From Ochrobactrum sp. CM-21-5 (GTDB lineage Bacteria; Pseudomonadota; Alphaproteobacteria; Rhizobiales; Rhizobiaceae): a stretch of 64,000 nucleotides of DNA. The notes beneath the pieces are model-generated. The model did not search any database. It had not been told where the DNA came from and saw nothing but the letters and a program-made list of their open reading frames with translations. Where the stretch lies: positions 1-64,000 of the forward strand of contig NZ_JACLZJ010000009.1 of NCBI RefSeq assembly GCF_014253075.1, in the 5' to 3' direction. Positions 61,310 through 64,000 of the stretch are shown piece by piece (the stretch's first letter is position 1; each line of letters opens with the position of its first letter). Both the position numbers and the translations under genes were made by a program.

Positions 61310-61542
61310 GCAGCGTCCACAAAGACAGCAATAGGATTGTGATAGACGGCTACAACAGTCTGACAGCGGCTATATTCAGCGAAGATCGAATTTGTATCGA
61401 GGTCGATGACGAATCGGCTGGTGATACAGAAACGGGCTTTGGTGCGACAGCCCGCATTTATCTTTCGCCAGACGAAGCCATTGAACTTGGTTCTTGGTTG
61501 ATTCAGGCGGGGACGACTGCCGGTAAAGGCGGTGCAGCATGA
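61306..61542 (+). CDS. Hypothetical protein
   Basis: 78 residues from the ATG at 61306 (MSSVHKDSNRIVIDG). Small beta domain pattern (IYLSPDEAIELGSWLIQAG). Coupled on both sides. Unknown. Confidence 0.55.
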   Translation: MSSVHKDSNRIVIDGYNSLTAAIFSEDRICIEVDDESAGDTETGFGATARIYLSPDEAIELGSWLIQAGTTAGKGGAA

Positions 61543-61985
61543 CCGACCTTTGCCAACTGGAAGCAGCCCTTCACGACATTCGCCGATCAAACCAGATCAT
61601 GGAAGTCCTGATCGAAAGCGTCTCAAGTAATGTCAAGGCGCTGATGTCGGTAGCGAATCTCCCTGCCGGGATTACGGCTGACGATAGACTGCTCGAATTT
61701 GAGATCAATCGTCAGAGCAGGCATTGTGCCGACGCTGAAACGATCCTCGCAGGAATGCAGAAGCGTGAACCCGAAACCGCGGCGAATGTGTTCCTCCTCA
61801 ATTTGAAGCGCACCGACCTACAGGACGGCACCGAAATCATTCTCGCCGGGAAGCCGCATACCATATCGCGTTCCTTGATAGGTCCCGATTGGTGGGATTG
61901 TCGTCAGGACGGCGAACTCATGGCGTCATTCCCCGCCAGACACCTGTTGAAACATGCATGGGTGCAGGGTGCCAAGCGTCACTGA
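61539..61985 (+). CDS. Hypothetical helical protein
   Basis: 148 residues. Helical N-terminal 90 residues (LEAALHDIRRSNQIMEVLIESVSSNVKALMSV), then a beta part (TEIILAGKPHTISRSLIGPDWWDCRQDG). ATGA-coupled to the upstream gene. Unknown. Confidence 0.55.
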   Translation: MTDLCQLEAALHDIRRSNQIMEVLIESVSSNVKALMSVANLPAGITADDRLLEFEINRQSRHCADAETILAGMQKREPETAANVFLLNLKRTDLQDGTEIILAGKPHTISRSLIGPDWWDCRQDGELMASFPARHLLKHAWVQGAKRH

Positions 61986-62073
61986 CAGGGAAATCATTGC
62001 CCTTGCTATCCTGATCGGCGTTGTTCTCGCCGGTCAGGGCTTCAACGGAACAGAACACCTCATTTTACCTTGA
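61969..62073 (+). CDS. Tiny membrane protein with GTG start
   Basis: 34 residues with one hydrophobic helix (EIIALAILIGVVLAGQGF). Overlaps the upstream gene and ends 10 bp before the right-end AlpA gene. Mirrors the tiny hydrophobic frame at 47869 next to the left AlpA gene. Confidence 0.35.
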   Translation: MPSVTDREIIALAILIGVVLAGQGFNGTEHLILP

Positions 62074-62083
62074 AGGAGAGAAC

Positions 62084-62287
62084 ATGACACACGGGGAAGA
62101 TAAAGCCGACCTGCTTTATGGGGCGCGGCCTATCGCGGATTTTCTAGGAATGACCGAGAAGCAGGCACGTCACAGGATTGATGACGGGCATATTCCAACT
62201 TTCCGCATTGGCGGCACGATCTGCTCAAGGAAGAGCACCCTGACAAAGTGGCTAGATGAAATGGAAGCGCAGGAGGCGCGGAAATAA
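62084..62287 (+). CDS. AlpA/excisionase-like protein (right copy)
   Basis: 67 residues, ATG after AAGGAGAG. KADLLYGARPIADFLGMTEKQARHRIDDGHIPTFRIGGTICSRKSTLTKWLDEMEA is an AlpA-type HTH, paralogous to 47666. Its stop overlaps the integrase start (TAATG), so it is the likely excisionase of the element. Confidence 0.82.
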   Translation: MTHGEDKADLLYGARPIADFLGMTEKQARHRIDDGHIPTFRIGGTICSRKSTLTKWLDEMEAQEARK

Positions 62288-63483
62288 TGGCGAGCGTTCG
62301 AAAACGCGAGTGGGAATACAACGGCGCTAAAAAAACAGCGTGGGTGGTAAATTACACCGATCTGGACGGAAAGCGCCGACTGAAGACATTCGAGAAGAAG
62401 AAAGACGCAGATGCTTATCGAGCCAAGGTCGAGGTCGAAGTTGAAGCCGGTTTGCATACCCCGGCGAGTTCCAAGCGCACAGTCAAGCAGGTTGCCGAGG
62501 AATACATCAAGAACTTGGAGTCGCGGTTGGCCGATGGCCGCATCAGCCTCGGATATCTGAAATGCTCAAAAAGCCGCATCGACAAGCATGTGGTGCCGTT
62601 TTTTGGACAGCGGATGTTCGATGAACTGAGCTTAGCGGACTTTGAGGGCTTCTATGATCACCTCGTTACCAAGGCCGGCAATGCGCCGTTCACAGCGAAA
62701 GAAATAATTGCACAGGTAGCCACTATGGAGAAATTCGCAGCTAAGCGCACGATTCCGACGAAATATGCTGCACGAGAAATGGTCGAAGAATTACGCGGGG
62801 TCAAAAGAGGAAAGATTGATACCTTCACCCGCGAACAGGCTATCGCCATTCTTGAAGCTTCTAAGGTGCGCGAACGGCACCGACAAGCGCGCAATCAAAA
62901 GCTTATAGAACTCATGGTGCATTTAGCCGCCATATGCGGCATGAGGCTTGGCGAAATCACTGGATTGAAATTGCCCCACGTTAATCTGGAACGGCGGGTG
63001 CTAGAGGTCCGGCACAGTATGCAGCCGAATGGTGAGTTGAAAGCCCCCAAAACCAAATCCGGTATACGTGATATACCGATGCCAGACGCAATCCACACCA
63101 TGTTCAAAGAATGGCTGGAACGTTACTATATCCAAAATGACCGGGAGCTTGTTTTCCTGACCTATAACGGCGGCCCTATGCATCGTCTCGATATCCACCG
63201 GCAATGGGTTGATTTGCTCAAGCGGTCGGGCGTGGGTGAAAATGGTCCGTCAGGAACACGATATCATTTTCATGCCCTTCGCCATTTTGCTGCCAGCTGG
63301 ATGGTCGATAACAATCTGCCGGTTACTGATGTGGCTCATATTTTAGGGCACAGCAAGTTCGATATGACCCTACAAGTTTACGCGCATCCATTGCGTGACC
63401 AGCGGGAGCGTCACAATGCAATGCAGAATCTTGCTGCCGGATTGCAGCCGTCGGCGCGACAAGAGAGCGACAAAGCCGCTTAA
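62287..63483 (+). CDS. int: Tyrosine site-specific integrase of the inserted element
   Basis: 398 residues. N-terminal arm-binding and SAM-like domains; catalytic domain with Arg in AAICGMRLGEITGLKL, Lys in PKTKSGIRDIPMP, HALRHFAA, GHSKFDMT and the nucleophile Tyr in LQVYAHPL. Ends 20 bp before attR, the usual int-att arrangement. It should recombine the TCAACAACATGATCAC core in terL. Confidence 0.95.
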   Translation: MASVRKREWEYNGAKKTAWVVNYTDLDGKRRLKTFEKKKDADAYRAKVEVEVEAGLHTPASSKRTVKQVAEEYIKNLESRLADGRISLGYLKCSKSRIDKHVVPFFGQRMFDELSLADFEGFYDHLVTKAGNAPFTAKEIIAQVATMEKFAAKRTIPTKYAAREMVEELRGVKRGKIDTFTREQAIAILEASKVRERHRQARNQKLIELMVHLAAICGMRLGEITGLKLPHVNLERRVLEVRHSMQPNGELKAPKTKSGIRDIPMPDAIHTMFKEWLERYYIQNDRELVFLTYNGGPMHRLDIHRQWVDLLKRSGVGENGPSGTRYHFHALRHFAASWMVDNNLPVTDVAHILGHSKFDMTLQVYAHPLRDQRERHNAMQNLAAGLQPSARQESDKAA

Positions 63484-63503
63484 ATCGCTGATTTCATTGG
63501 CAC

Positions 63504-63519
63504 TCAACAACATGATCAC
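63504..63519. repeat. attR of the inserted element
   Basis: TCAACAACATGATCAC, identical to 47474-47489. The bases that follow (CATAACCTGGTAG) complete the original terL reading frame (MITITW-stop). Confidence 0.85.
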
Positions 63520-63534
63520 CATAACCTGGTAGGA
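63505..63534 (+). pseudogene. Displaced native 3' end of terL
   Basis: In the terL frame this reads (V)NNMITITW-stop, and the TAG overlaps AGGAG, the ribosome site of the portal gene. It is the detached end of the prophage terL left on the right side of the insertion. Confidence 0.8.
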
Positions 63535-63540
63535 GTGCCC

Positions 63541-64000
63541 ATGGGCCTTTTGACTTGGGTCGGGAAGCCTTTCGGGCTTCTTTCCGGCCCATGGCGCGCA
63601 TTCTTTGGAATGTCGACCACAAGCGGCGAAACGGTCACTTATGAACACGCGATGCAGCTTGATGCTGTCTGGGCGTGTGTGAACCTGATTTCAAATGCCG
63701 TGAAAACGCTACCCTGTAATGTCTACAAGGGCGATGGCGTTGACGTCGACCGCGAGAATCCGCTGTACGAACTGCTGCACGACCTGCCGAACCTGGACGA
63801 CAGCGCGTCTGATTTCTGGGGTATGGCGGCCCTCTGCCTCTGCCTTGATGGCAACTTCTTCGCCGAAAAGAAGAAAAATGGCGACCGGCTGGTAGCGCTG
63901 AACCCGTTCAATCCGCTTTGCGTCGATGTAAAGCGCGATGATCGAAATAACCGCTATTACGAGGTCACCGAGCAGTACAAGAATGGAAAGAAGGGCGGCG
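63541..64000 (+). CDS. Phage portal protein (HK97-type), cut by the window edge
   Basis: At least 153 residues, 5' end complete, 3' end outside. LTWVGKPFGLLSGPW, the TVTYEHAMQLDAVWACVNLISNAVKTLPCNVYK signature and NPLYELLHDLPN are typical HK97-family portal sequence. RBS AGGAG 5 bp upstream. It belongs to the outer prophage and continues the terL-portal order interrupted by the element. Confidence 0.9.
   Translation, partial: MGLLTWVGKPFGLLSGPWRAFFGMSTTSGETVTYEHAMQLDAVWACVNLISNAVKTLPCNVYKGDGVDVDRENPLYELLHDLPNLDDSASDFWGMAALCLCLDGNFFAEKKKNGDRLVALNPFNPLCVDVKRDDRNNRYYEVTEQYKNGKKGG

Larger units (their letters stand above)
47474..63519. mobile_element. Satellite-like integrative element inserted in prophage terL
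   Basis: About 16.0 kb between 16-bp direct repeats. The right-end tyrosine integrase (62287-63483) finishes 20 bp before attR. Excision restores terL and its native spacing to the portal gene (TAG within AGGAG ahead of the ATG at 63541). The element has AlpA-like genes at both ends, its own initiator and origin, capsid protein, HNH and TerS, but no TerL, portal or protease, the pattern of helper-dependent phage satellites. Cargo lies at 56785-60630. Confidence 0.88.
14713..64000. mobile_element. Prophage adjacent to tRNA-Sec, incomplete at the right edge
   Basis: From just after tRNA-Sec the content becomes phage-like to the window end: an AlpA-like protein, a packed minus-strand left arm, CI-type repressor, plus-strand replication genes, tRNA, HNH-terS-terL, and the portal gene cut by the edge. 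No integrase of this prophage is present in the left arm, so it should lie at the unseen right end or be missing. A second element (47474-63519) is inserted between terL and portal. Confidence 0.9.

Noticed and set aside
47474-63519. Insert as an ordinary rearranged part of the outer phage
   Set aside because: The 16-bp repeats, the terminal integrase and the perfect rebuilding of the terL end with the portal ribosome site fit site-specific integration better. Still to be confirmed experimentally.

Overview
The window reads as an alphaproteobacterial chromosome, most likely Rhizobiales/Brucellaceae (Ochrobactrum/Brucella-like). This is judged from protein flavour, codon use and GC content by eye, not from a database search. 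Positions 1-14712 are ordinary chromosome. They hold an amino-acid ABC substrate-binding protein divergent from a LysR regulator, a Tat-exported transglutaminase-like protein with selD on the minus strand, and a complete plus-strand selenium/formate operon: fdnG (in-frame UGA-Sec at 5222-5224 with a SECIS-like hairpin), fdnH, fdnI, fdhE, selA, a Sel1-repeat gene, selB, and tRNA-Sec (selC, 14617-14712).

Directly after tRNA-Sec begins a large prophage that runs off the right edge. Its left arm (14790-22809, minus strand) is a tightly packed operon of small genes with an adenine methyltransferase and an IS110-like (Transposase_20-type) protein. It also carries an array of 13 hairpins with strictly 30-nt loops. 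A CI-type repressor (23251-23940) sits between two divergent promoters that share ATGCGAA boxes. The right arm (24080-44283, plus strand) holds RecA-like ATPase, DUF669, nucleotidyltransferase, DnaN-like clamp, Cas4/RecB-like nuclease, HNH, SF2 helicase, MT-A70 and other methyltransferases, a primase-polymerase/DUF3987 protein, an iteron-rich putative origin, a phosphoesterase and a VRR-NUC nuclease. tRNA-Met, HNH, terS and terL follow.

The terL-portal junction is interrupted. A 16-bp direct repeat (TCAACAACATGATCAC at 47474-47489 and 63504-63519) brackets about 16 kb that ends with a tyrosine integrase. Removing one repeat plus the insert restores terL reading into NNMITITW-stop, directly followed by the portal gene at 63541. 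The insert therefore looks like a phage satellite integrated in the 3' end of its helper's terL. It has two AlpA-like proteins, a lambda-O-like initiator with four 18-bp palindromic iterons inside its gene, tRNA-Gln, an HK97 capsid protein, tandem cold-shock proteins, its own HNH and TerS (but no TerL or portal), and tail chaperone, gp10-like and tape-measure proteins. Its cargo region holds a GNAT toxin-antitoxin-like pair and an ATPase/STAS-like/membrane trio of defence-island flavour.

Three RNA-scale patterns cut across the prophage: the 30-nt-loop hairpin array, a short array of anti-SD (cuckoo-like) hairpins at 34207-34317, and a recurring CACGAGGAGA leader upstream of at least ten prophage genes. 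The satellite carries a hairpin (49467-49505) whose loop is complementary to that leader. All functional statements are homology by eye or inference; no searches were run.
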